Shown here piece after piece: positions 13,686 to 20,127 of a stretch of DNA of 20,127 nt. The stretch is taken from positions 1 through 20,127 of IMG/VR virus record IMGVR_UViG_3300003690_003095; one strand, given 5' to 3'. Position 1 is the first letter of the stretch. Each line of letters opens with the position of its first letter. The position numbers and the translations under genes were made by a program. The notes beneath the pieces were generated by a model. That model was not told the DNA's origin, did not search any database, and saw only the letters and a program-made list of their open reading frames with translations. The stretch comes from a virus.

Positions 13686-14425
13686 TTGCCTTAGAAGCAC
13701 ATAATGGGTTGAGTGCCTTATTAGTTGAGAAATCAAAGTTTGATGCCATTTGGGTATCTTCTCTTACTCAATCAACCTCAAAAGGATTGCCTGATAATGA
13801 GTTAGTTACATTAAATGAAAGACTAGATTTGGTACATGAAATAAGAAAGGTAGCCAAAAAACCTATCCTTGTTGATATAGATACTGGAGGAAACCTAGAA
13901 CATATACCTCACTTTATTAGAGCATTTAGAGATGCTGGAGTTTATGCTGTAGTTATTGAGGATAAAAAGTATCCCAAACAAAATAGTTTATTGAGTGATG
14001 GAAAGCATCAGTTAGAAGATGTAGATATATTTACAGAAAAGATACTCTTGGCAAAGAAAAACTCAGGAGAAATGAAGGTAATTGCACGTTTGGAGAGCTT
14101 GATAGCTAAACGATCTATGGAAGAAGCACTTATACGAGCTGTAGCTTACGTTGAAGCAAATGCTGATGTTATTCTTATTCATTCAAAGCAAAAGATAGAT
14201 GCTAGTGAAGTTATGGAGTTTGCCAAAAGATTTAGAAAGATGTTTACTCTTCCTTTAATGGCAATACCAAGTACATATACTTTGCCTAAGGATAATCCTT
14301 TTTCAATCATAGTATATGCAAATCAGATGATGAGAGCTTCTTTTGCTGCAATGAAACTATATTCTAGCCAAAAAGATGTAGATATAGCAGATGTAGAAGA
14401 GATATTTGAATTACTTGGACATTGA
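13673..14425 (+). CDS. pepM: Phosphoenolpyruvate phosphomutase (PEP mutase)
   Basis: This is the entry enzyme of C-P bond formation: it rearranges phosphoenolpyruvate to phosphonopyruvate. The diagnostic EDK-x5-NS loop is intact (EDKKYPKQNS, residues 96-105). Also present are EAHNGLS (8-14), IWVSSLT (26-32), VDIDTGG (67-73; Asp68 and Asp70 near the metal site), ARLES (138-142) and LIHSK (168-172). These set PepM apart from isocitrate lyase and methylisocitrate lyase relatives, which lack this loop. The 250-residue length is somewhat compact against 280-300 usual. The gene overlaps LicD upstream by 13 bases and the next gene by one base (TGATG), as part of one tightly coupled string. PEP mutase is a marker of phosphonate biosynthesis, so this call anchors the pathway. 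Confidence 0.93.
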   Translation: MEKIIALEAHNGLSALLVEKSKFDAIWVSSLTQSTSKGLPDNELVTLNERLDLVHEIRKVAKKPILVDIDTGGNLEHIPHFIRAFRDAGVYAVVIEDKKYPKQNSLLSDGKHQLEDVDIFTEKILLAKKNSGEMKVIARLESLIAKRSMEEALIRAVAYVEANADVILIHSKQKIDASEVMEFAKRFRKMFTLPLMAIPSTYTLPKDNPFSIIVYANQMMRASFAAMKLYSSQKDVDIADVEEIFELLGH

Positions 14426-14760
14426 TGATTTATGTAGGAGTGCCAGACAAGAAGTTAAATATCTGGTTGAAGGGGAAAGAATATATGATTTCTTCAGATG
14501 AAGGAGAAGCCATTGGGATTTGTGCAGGACTTTATTATGCAACAAAAGAAAGAGCTACTGCTTTTATGAATGCAGACGGATTCTTGAATGCTCTAAATCC
14601 TATTACTTCCTTTGTAATCCCCTATGACATAAAGATGAATATAGTAGTAAGCTATGGCAGAAAGGAACCTCAACATAAAGTAGCAACATATTTACTTCCC
14701 AAAATACTAAAATCTTTGAAATATGACTCAAAAAAGATTTCTTTCAAACTTATTAAGTAA
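14425..14760 (+). CDS. Phosphonopyruvate decarboxylase, N-terminal (PYR-domain) subunit
   Basis: The phosphonopyruvate decarboxylase reaction removes CO2 from phosphonopyruvate to give phosphonoacetaldehyde, pulling the unfavourable PepM reaction forward. This 111-aa part is the TPP pyrimidine-binding half: GVPDKKL (5-11), SSDEGEAIGICAG (23-35, with the TPP-activating Glu26), TAFMNADGFLNALNPITSF (45-63) and YGRKEPQHKV (77-86), corresponding to the family's 'GWRG....EPQH' turn. The start is ATG 14425 (TTG 14422 is in frame but overlaps the PEP mutase stop; TGATG overlap). The family's usual single chain is about 380 aa. The second half is the next gene in another frame, so the enzyme is split, as in sulfopyruvate decarboxylase ComD/ComE. 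Confidence 0.88.
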   Translation: MIYVGVPDKKLNIWLKGKEYMISSDEGEAIGICAGLYYATKERATAFMNADGFLNALNPITSFVIPYDIKMNIVVSYGRKEPQHKVATYLLPKILKSLKYDSKKISFKLIK

Positions 14761-15124
14761 GAATAAAAGAGCAGTAATTATAGGCTCTCTTGGGACTATC
14801 TCTTATGATTTAGCTGAAATTCCACATAAAAATAAGATACTTGTTAAGGGAGCAATGGGATGTGTCCTAGGGGTAGGACTAGGTTTTGCCTTAAAAACCA
14901 AGAAACAAGTATATGTTTTGATAGGAGATGGAGCATTATTGATGAAATTAGGCTCTTTGGCAACAATCAAGAAGTACAATCAACAAAACCTACATATTAT
15001 AGTTATGGATAATGGGAGACATGAAAGTACGGGAGGACAATTAACTAATTTTAGGGAGATAGAAAAGTATATTAAACCTTTGTGTGAGGTAGTAAAGGTC
15101 AATGAAATTCACGATAAGATATAA
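14723..15124 (+). CDS. Phosphonopyruvate decarboxylase, C-terminal (TPP-binding PP-domain) subunit
   Basis: This is the second half of the decarboxylase. The TPP/Mg2+-binding signature runs from GDGALLMKLGSLATI (68-82) to MDNGRHESTGGQ (95-106), the family's 'GDG...NNG.H.S.GGQ' element. KGAMGCVLGVGLGFAL (42-57) precedes it. The N-terminal 20 residues (MTQKRFLSNLLSKNKRAVII) match the helix that follows the interdomain linker in one-chain enzymes. It is in the +1 frame relative to its N-terminal partner and overlaps it by 38 bases, with its own ATG at 14723. No strong SD is visible. The two polypeptides together (about 244 aa) are far shorter than the usual 380, because the linker and parts of both domains are absent. 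An indel in the A-run at 14730-14735 could also produce the split. Confidence 0.88.
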   Translation: MTQKRFLSNLLSKNKRAVIIGSLGTISYDLAEIPHKNKILVKGAMGCVLGVGLGFALKTKKQVYVLIGDGALLMKLGSLATIKKYNQQNLHIIVMDNGRHESTGGQLTNFREIEKYIKPLCEVVKVNEIHDKI

Positions 15125-15920
15125 TGAGGTTCCTTCTAATCCAACCATTGAATTTGCAGATCAGATTCTTTTAGAGGCAAAGAAAGTAAATTGTACTGAA
15201 ATAGAGTCAATTGGAGGAGGTTCTACTATAGATGTAGGAAAGTATGTAGCATTTAAGCTAGACGTTCCGCATACAGCTATACCTACTACAGCTGGAACAG
15301 GAAGTGAGGTTACAAAGTTTGCAGTATTTGTTAAGGATGGAAAGAAAGTAAGTTTATCAGATGAAAGACTTATACCAAATAACTATATTTTAGATGCTTC
15401 CAGGGTTGTTGGACTAGATGCCTTACATACAGCAGCAAGCGGTTTAGATGCACTTTCACAAGGAATTGAGTCATATTGGGCAAAAAAAGCTACAAATGAT
15501 AGCAGATATTGGTCAAAGAAGGCAATACGATTAGCTTCAAAGAATCTTATAGATTCATATGATAATCCAAACAATGAGTATTTAAGATTAAGAATGCTAC
15601 AAGCTGCTAATTATTCTGGTAGAGCTATAAATATAGCTGGAACTTCAATTTGTCATGCTATCTCATATGCTTTAACCACAAGATATGAGATTCCTCATGG
15701 GATTGCTTGTGCTCATACATTGCCTTTCTTTATTGAATATTTTGATTTTAAGCTCATAGAAGCAAGAGTAGTAAGGAGGATAATAAAGAGAATAAAAGGT
15801 GATATACAAATAAAATATGATATAGATTTTGTGGCAAGAGAAGCTATGAAAGAAAAAAGGGCGACTAACACACCAAGAGTATTATCGTTAGAAACGGTAA
15901 AGAAAGCGTTATGGGGGTAA
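15102..15920 (+). CDS. Iron-containing alcohol dehydrogenase, probable phosphonoacetaldehyde reductase
   Basis: The likely role is NAD(P)H reduction of phosphonoacetaldehyde to 2-hydroxyethylphosphonate. Family signatures present: NPTIEFAD (13-20), IGGGSTIDVGKYVA (37-50), PTTAGTGSEVTKFAV (61-75), DALSQGIESYW (116-126), and metal-ligand histidines CHAISYALTT (His185) and IPHGIACAH (His199). It has 272 residues, against about 370-380 usual. The first 60 or so residues of the nucleotide-binding domain are gone, and the C-terminal helical domain is compacted but still ends in the family's 'NTPRVLSLETVKKAL'. The usual second ligand His of DALxH is Gln120 (DALSQ); this may be a feature of this reductase branch, and I cannot verify it. 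It overlaps the decarboxylase subunit by 23 bases. Confidence 0.8.
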   Translation: MKFTIRYNEVPSNPTIEFADQILLEAKKVNCTEIESIGGGSTIDVGKYVAFKLDVPHTAIPTTAGTGSEVTKFAVFVKDGKKVSLSDERLIPNNYILDASRVVGLDALHTAASGLDALSQGIESYWAKKATNDSRYWSKKAIRLASKNLIDSYDNPNNEYLRLRMLQAANYSGRAINIAGTSICHAISYALTTRYEIPHGIACAHTLPFFIEYFDFKLIEARVVRRIIKRIKGDIQIKYDIDFVAREAMKEKRATNTPRVLSLETVKKALWG

Positions 15921-16333
15921 TTTATTTACCAATGACTGCAGATGTAATAACTCCTGGGCATGTTAAAGCTATACAATTTTGTGCACAAAGAGGAACAGTA
16001 ATAATAGGTCTTTTAACGAAAAAAGCATTAGAAGGGTACAAAAATCCAGTAATGACTTATTTGGAAAGAAAAGAGATTTTAGATAGTATTAAGGGAGTAG
16101 AAAAGGTAGTACCTCAAATAAATCTTAATTGCTCTATGAATTTATTTAGGTATCATGTAAATTATCTTGCTTCAGGAGATGGCTTTGAAGAGGAGGAAAA
16201 GAAATCAGCAAAGTTAGCAGGTTGTAAACTTCTTAATATAACTTTACATGGAGAAGAGAAAGAAAAACTTTATTCATCAACAGAATTAAAAAAAAGAATA
16301 TGGTTGCAACAAAAGAGTAAAGAAGAATTATGA
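15911..16333 (+). CDS. Phosphonate-type cytidylyltransferase (PntC-like)
   Basis: The protein belongs to the tagD/choline-phosphate cytidylyltransferase fold. TADVITPGHVKAIQFC (9-24) is the HxGH nucleotide-binding loop, with Thr14 in place of the first His (T-P-G-H). GTVIIGLLTKKALEGYK (28-44), TYLERKEILDSIKGVEKVVPQ (49-69) and YSSTELKKRI (121-130; equivalent to ISSTxLxxRI) complete the family pattern. The 'GLLTDKAIASYK...T..ER..I...IKGV..VVPQ' arrangement is the one I associate with cytidylyltransferases fused to or next to PEP mutase, which activate phosphonates with CTP. The predicted product is CMP-2-hydroxyethylphosphonate. Activity is uncertain with the altered HxGH. It overlaps the dehydrogenase by 10 bases. 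Length is 140 aa, normal for the single-domain form. Confidence 0.82.
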   Translation: MGVIYLPMTADVITPGHVKAIQFCAQRGTVIIGLLTKKALEGYKNPVMTYLERKEILDSIKGVEKVVPQINLNCSMNLFRYHVNYLASGDGFEEEEKKSAKLAGCKLLNITLHGEEKEKLYSSTELKKRIWLQQKSKEEL

Positions 16334-17337
16334 AAAAACAAACTTTATTATTAACAGGAGGTTGTGGATTTGTAGGACATCATTTAGTCGAGGGAGTATT
16401 GAAACAAACAGATTGGGATATTGTTATTCTTGATGCTCTTACATATGCTGGCAATCTTAATAGATTAACTAACATCTCTTTGTGGGACAATGAAAAGCAT
16501 AGAGTTAAGTTTGTATGGCATAATTTGAATTCCCCTATTTCAGAAACAATACATAAAATGATAGGGAACATAGATTATGTATGGCACGTTGCAGCTGAAT
16601 CTCATGTAGAAAATAGTATCAATGATCCTATTCCGTTTGCTTATAACGTTGTTTCTGTTACAAATTTACTTCAGTATTTAAGGGAAAAACAGCCTAATTT
16701 ACAAAAGTATATTGGGTTTAATACAGATGAAGTATTTGGGCCAGCTGCAGAAGGAATATATCACTCAGAAGATTTTAAGTTTAATCCTTCTAATCCTTAT
16801 TCAGCTTCAAAAGGAGGACAATGGTGTATGGAGTATGCTTTCTTTAAGTCATTTCAAATGCCCATTGTTATGGTTCACTCCATGAATATTTATGGAGAAA
16901 GACAACATCCAGAGAAGTTTATTCCAATGACAATAAATAAAGTTTTAACTGGAGAAAAGATAGTTTTACATGGAATAAAAGGAGGGAAATGTTCTTCAAG
17001 ATGTTGGATTCATGCCAGAGAAGTTTGTAATGGCTTAATCTATTTGACAAGTATTGGTGTCATGGGAGAATCTTATAATATAGTTGGTGAAGAAAAGGAT
17101 GTGTTAGATATTGCTAATAGAATTTCTATAGCAATTACTATGAAACCCTTGGAAGAAAGTAAGATTGAGTGGGTTGATTTTCATAGAACAAGACCAGGGC
17201 ATGATTCTCGCTATGCATTATCTGGAAAGAAACTAAAAAAAATAGGTTGGATTCCTACTTTTTCCATAGATGATAGTTTGGGCAAAACAGTTAGATGGTC
17301 GATACAATCAGAAAATAAAAGATGGTTAAATTTATAA
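16330..17337 (+). CDS. RmlB-like NAD-dependent sugar-nucleotide 4,6-dehydratase
   Basis: An extended SDR of the dTDP-glucose 4,6-dehydratase type, which would convert NDP-hexose to the 4-keto-6-deoxy form used for many deoxysugars. Motifs: TGGCGFVG (9-16, NAD-binding glycine loop), DALTYAGNL (35-43, characteristic of RmlB), NTDEVFG (131-137, catalytic TDE), YSASK (157-161, the SDR Y-x3-K) and RPGHDSRYAL (288-297, RmlB substrate-nucleotide contact). The 335-residue length is typical. It is the last cargo gene; its start overlaps the cytidylyltransferase stop by four bases (ATGA) and it ends three bases before the next structural gene. No partner RmlA, RmlC or RmlD gene is in the window, so the host or another part of the phage may supply these. 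Other NDP-sugar dehydratases are possible. Confidence 0.82.
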   Translation: MKKQTLLLTGGCGFVGHHLVEGVLKQTDWDIVILDALTYAGNLNRLTNISLWDNEKHRVKFVWHNLNSPISETIHKMIGNIDYVWHVAAESHVENSINDPIPFAYNVVSVTNLLQYLREKQPNLQKYIGFNTDEVFGPAAEGIYHSEDFKFNPSNPYSASKGGQWCMEYAFFKSFQMPIVMVHSMNIYGERQHPEKFIPMTINKVLTGEKIVLHGIKGGKCSSRCWIHAREVCNGLIYLTSIGVMGESYNIVGEEKDVLDIANRISIAITMKPLEESKIEWVDFHRTRPGHDSRYALSGKKLKKIGWIPTFSIDDSLGKTVRWSIQSENKRWLNL

Positions 17338-17340
17338 ACA

Positions 17341-18066
17341 ATGTTATTTAATCCTACTGCATCTTCTAATGCTTTATCTAATTCTTTAATTGCAGATACT
17401 CTGTATTTAGCTGGAGCTGGTACTACAGCTTCGTATTCTGTTCAAGACATTACAAGGAATCTTAATATCGCATATCAAGACGTTTCAAGAATGATTTGGG
17501 AAATCGATGATAGTTGGAACTATGATGATTCAAATGCTACAGGTTCTCCAACAGCAATATTGACATTGGGGCATAGTTCAGCAAGCTATTATATTCCAAC
17601 TACTGCACAAAAAATATTGAGAGTTGAGGTTAAAGATAATACTTCAACTATGCACAAGTTAAAATCATTAGATTATGCAGATGTAAATGTAGCTCTTTCA
17701 GAACGCTTTCCATCTCCAGGATTGCCTCTTTTCTATGACTTGGAAGGTTCTCAAATAACTTTGTATCCATCTCCTTCTTCTGCATATGTAACTCTTAGTA
17801 ATGGTCTTGAGATGAGAGTAGATAGAGATGTAACTTTATTTACTACAGCAACACAAAGAACTCCTGGATTTGCTCCTCAATTCCACAGAATATTATCTGC
17901 TTCTGCAGCTCTTGACTTTACAAGAGATCCTCAAGTAAGAAGAACTCTAATGGATATACGAGATAGAATGGAAAGAGGAATCAGGAATATGTATTCAAGT
18001 AGAGCGGCCGAAACAAGAAGACAAATAAGACCAGCTAAAATGAGAGCTTGGAGACAATATCTATGA
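17341..18066 (+). CDS. Probable head-tail connector (adaptor) protein
   Basis: A 241-residue protein whose sequence suits phage head completion or adaptor proteins located downstream of the capsid gene. The early part has a Ser/Thr/Asn-rich beta segment and helix LNIAYQDVSRMIWEIDDSWNYDD (46-68). The middle is beta-rich (YIPTTAQKILRVEVKDN; SQITLYPSPSSAYVTLS). The C-terminal third is helical and basic (FHRILSASAALDFTRDPQ... MDIRDRMERGIRNMYSSRA... RQIRPAKMRAWRQYL). The 'LYPSP....Y' plus C-terminal helical arginine-rich layout is common in uncharacterised environmental phage head-closure proteins. No enzyme motif is found. Function is inferred from position (after capsid and cargo, before the tail fibre gene) and general composition. 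Its TGA overlaps the start of the next gene. Confidence 0.55.
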   Translation: MLFNPTASSNALSNSLIADTLYLAGAGTTASYSVQDITRNLNIAYQDVSRMIWEIDDSWNYDDSNATGSPTAILTLGHSSASYYIPTTAQKILRVEVKDNTSTMHKLKSLDYADVNVALSERFPSPGLPLFYDLEGSQITLYPSPSSAYVTLSNGLEMRVDRDVTLFTTATQRTPGFAPQFHRILSASAALDFTRDPQVRRTLMDIRDRMERGIRNMYSSRAAETRRQIRPAKMRAWRQYL

Positions 18067-20127
18067 CCATACGACAATTCAAAACTATTCAAAAGCAGAT
18101 AGAAACACTCTTAAGAGTTGCAGAAAATGATGCTGGAAAATTAGGACTTGATATTACTTCTGCTGAATTTCTATTTGGACTTGATGAGTTAAAAAGAAAG
18201 GCCCTTGAAACTAGAGGTTTTACTGTAGCTGATTATGAGGAGCTAGAATATATTGCAGGTTCTGAAAAAGCTGAAGATGAGGGAGAGATGAAGACTATTT
18301 TTGGAATGAAGGTTAATGTTAAACTTCCCGAATCTGAAAAGAAAGCCTTTAGAAAAGAAACCTGGCAGGAAATGCAACGCCTAAAAGAGGAGTTTCTCTT
18401 AAAGGTAGGAGCTACAGAAAAAGCTATTTCAGAATTGAAAGATAGTTTTGCATTTGAAATTGACGTTATTAAGAAAGATGCTCTTACTAAAATCCATGTG
18501 CGAGATATTGTATCTGAAATGTTACCCTATGTTCCTCCTGCTTATGAGCCAAAAGAGTCTGATTTCCCAGGATTTTTAGGAGGAATTGAAAGTCTTTATG
18601 ATAGTGTAGCTTCTCTACACAGTTCTTACGAAGGAATCACAAAGGATATGGGAGAGAAGGTGGATTCACTTTCTAATACTTTTCTTGATTTTAAGACTAA
18701 AAAACCTATTTTTTCTGAAAAAGAAGTGCTTAGTTTGAAAGGTCTTGCCAGACCTTCAAGTCTCCAAGAAAATATCGAAATGTATACAATGGAGCCATTT
18801 CGTAAGTTGGCATTGGGACTTCAAACTCAAATTGATGGTATTACGGGTTCAGATATTGAAGGGCCAGGTTCTTCGACTGATAATGCTGTAGTACGATGGA
18901 ATGGTACTGGAGGAACTAAAATTCAAAATACTAGCGGTGTTGTTATTGATGATTCTTTTAATGTAGATATAGATGGTACTCTTACTCTTGGAAGTTCTGG
19001 TATTCAGGTTTCTACATCAGCTGGTCTTCTTCGACATGAAGCAGGAGGTATTGAACTAGATATTTCTTCTATTAGCACTGGAGATGTTTTGGCAGGAGCT
19101 TCTTCTGGAGTAATGGAAATTGTTGATGGTGGATCAGCTTCAGATGGTGATGTACTTACTATTCAAGCAGATGGAACTGTAAACTTTGAGGCTGCACCAG
19201 GAGCAGGTAGTATTGGTGGTTCTACTGGTTCAGTAGATAATGCACTCTTAAGAGCAAATGGAACTGGAGGAAGTACAATGCAGGCTGCTTCTGCTACTGC
19301 AACTCTTTCTGATAATAATGACCTTACCCTTTATGATGCTACCAATAATGGTAATCCAGTATTTGCTTTTGGAGCTGCTGCAGCAGAACGATTGACAATA
19401 ACTCCAACCTTTGATTCTGGAGCACAAACTCTTGATTATGTTCTTTTTGAGACAAATGTAGCTAGTGGTACTGCAGATAAAGGAGAATTAAGATTTCAGA
19501 TAGATGAAGCACTTGTTGCCACTATTGATGATGGAGGAATAGAGTTGGCTGATGCTATGGCTTACCACATTGATACTTCAAACGTACTCAATGAAACTAC
19601 TCTTGGTTCTACTGTGGTAACTAGCTCTCTTACTACTGTTGGTGCATTAAATTCAGGTTCTATTACATCAGGATTTGGAGCCATTGATGTTGGTGCTTCT
19701 GCTATTGCTGGTGGTTCATTCGATGCTTCTGAGGGAAATATTACTAATGTAGGAGATATTGGATTAGATTCTCTTACAGCAGATGATGCGGGTATTGCTA
19801 TAAATAGTGATATATTTACGGCCAATGATACTGCAATTGTGATAGGTTACGCCGCACAGATAACTGGAAGAAACACATCTGAGTTTCAGTTGCTAGGTAC
19901 TACTGGCCCTGATTCAACTATTATACTTGGTAGGTGGTCAGCGAATAACAAACAAACCAATATTCATTTCATAAAAAGTAGGAACGCAACAATTGGTTCG
20001 CATACTATTGTTCAAGACAATGATAACTTAGGAGAGCTTGCTTGGCTTCCCGATGATGGAGTGGATTTTGCTACCAGAGCTGCAAGATTCATAGTGGAGG
20101 TAGATGACGCTAGTCCTACTGAACAAG
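18063..20127 (+). CDS. Tail fibre or tail spike protein, 3' end beyond window
   Basis: ATG 18063 overlaps the previous stop (ATGA). I find no stop in this frame to the last base, so at least 688 residues are encoded. Residues 1 to about 255 are charged and largely helical, with coiled-coil-like stretches, as expected of a virion attachment domain. From about 267 on, the protein is Gly/Ser/Thr/Asn/Asp-rich beta-repeat. A module near 267-300 (STDNAVVRWNGTGGT) recurs near 386-415 (SVDNALLRANGTGGS). The region from about 633 (IHFIKSRNATIGSHTIVQDN, then LGEL...DFATRAARFIVEVDD) is a family signature I know from tail fibres of many environmental phages. It probably binds the host surface glycan, the same class of molecule the cargo may change. 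Confidence 0.85.
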   Translation, partial: MTIRQFKTIQKQIETLLRVAENDAGKLGLDITSAEFLFGLDELKRKALETRGFTVADYEELEYIAGSEKAEDEGEMKTIFGMKVNVKLPESEKKAFRKETWQEMQRLKEEFLLKVGATEKAISELKDSFAFEIDVIKKDALTKIHVRDIVSEMLPYVPPAYEPKESDFPGFLGGIESLYDSVASLHSSYEGITKDMGEKVDSLSNTFLDFKTKKPIFSEKEVLSLKGLARPSSLQENIEMYTMEPFRKLALGLQTQIDGITGSDIEGPGSSTDNAVVRWNGTGGTKIQNTSGVVIDDSFNVDIDGTLTLGSSGIQVSTSAGLLRHEAGGIELDISSISTGDVLAGASSGVMEIVDGGSASDGDVLTIQADGTVNFEAAPGAGSIGGSTGSVDNALLRANGTGGSTMQAASATATLSDNNDLTLYDATNNGNPVFAFGAAAAERLTITPTFDSGAQTLDYVLFETNVASGTADKGELRFQIDEALVATIDDGGIELADAMAYHIDTSNVLNETTLGSTVVTSSLTTVGALNSGSITSGFGAIDVGASAIAGGSFDASEGNITNVGDIGLDSLTADDAGIAINSDIFTANDTAIVIGYAAQITGRNTSEFQLLGTTGPDSTIILGRWSANNKQTNIHFIKSRNATIGSHTIVQDNDNLGELAWLPDDGVDFATRAARFIVEVDDASPTEQ

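Noticed and set aside
14728-14736. Programmed -1 frameshift (A AAA AAG) joining the two decarboxylase halves
   Set aside because: The heptamer is in the right phase, but a -1 shift leads to a stop within a few codons (TAA about 14754); the second half lies in the +1 frame and has its own ATG. A raw-read check is still needed.
1-20127. tRNA, rRNA, CRISPR array, insertion sequence, integrase or attachment site
   Set aside because: No cloverleaf-like sequence, spaced repeats, transposase, integrase or terminal inverted repeats were found on either strand.
1-20127. Alternative genetic code (TGA as Trp or TAG as Gln)
   Set aside because: TGA, TAA and TAG all end recognisable proteins at sensible places, for example TGA for PEP mutase, TAA for capsid and TAG for the glutaredoxin-like gene, so the standard code fits.

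Overview
The window reads as an AT-rich piece of a tailed double-stranded DNA phage (Caudoviricetes). It holds the packaging and head genes, an unusually large glycan and phosphonate biosynthesis cargo placed between the major capsid gene and the next structural gene, and the start of a tail fibre. There are no integrase, repressor, tRNA, rRNA or CRISPR features, and nothing that requires a bacterial chromosome. The host cannot be fixed. Most starts lack a strong Shine-Dalgarno, and stops include TGA in the normal way, so the code is standard.

Layout. 1-771: three short leftward genes of unknown function, overlapping or closely spaced. 772-946: a divergent control region. 947-1603: small terminase and a glutaredoxin-like protein. 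1604-1906: a 303-base gap with short direct repeats, a palindrome, a run of nine G and an extended -10 promoter. 1937-7261: a tiny HExxH protein, large terminase, a 51-residue conserved small protein missed by length-limited ORF calling, portal, a small head protein, scaffold-like protein and major capsid protein. 7262-7338: a compact nested inverted-repeat element. 7339-17337: about 10 kb of cargo. 17341-18066: a probable head-tail connector. 18063 to the end: a tail fibre gene that runs off the window.

The cargo holds two linked pathways. One is nonulosonate (sialic acid-like): a NeuB-like synthase without its SAF domain, a NeuA-like CMP-sugar synthetase, a GNAT acetyltransferase, an M28/DUF4910-type metallopeptidase and two GT-B-fold proteins. 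The other is a phosphonate route in one overlapping gene string: PEP mutase, phosphonopyruvate decarboxylase split into two subunits, an iron-ADH-type phosphonoacetaldehyde reductase, a small cytidylyltransferase and, just upstream, a LicD-family transferase with a HAD protein. An RmlB-like dehydratase closes the block. The simplest reading is that the phage makes 2-hydroxyethylphosphonate, activates it with CTP and attaches it to a glycan that also carries a nonulosonate. Several of these enzymes are clearly shorter than their cellular relatives.

The cargo's place inside the late structural operon suggests it is expressed with the virion genes. Virion glycosylation or late remodelling of the host surface are therefore the leading hypotheses, and neither is proven by sequence.
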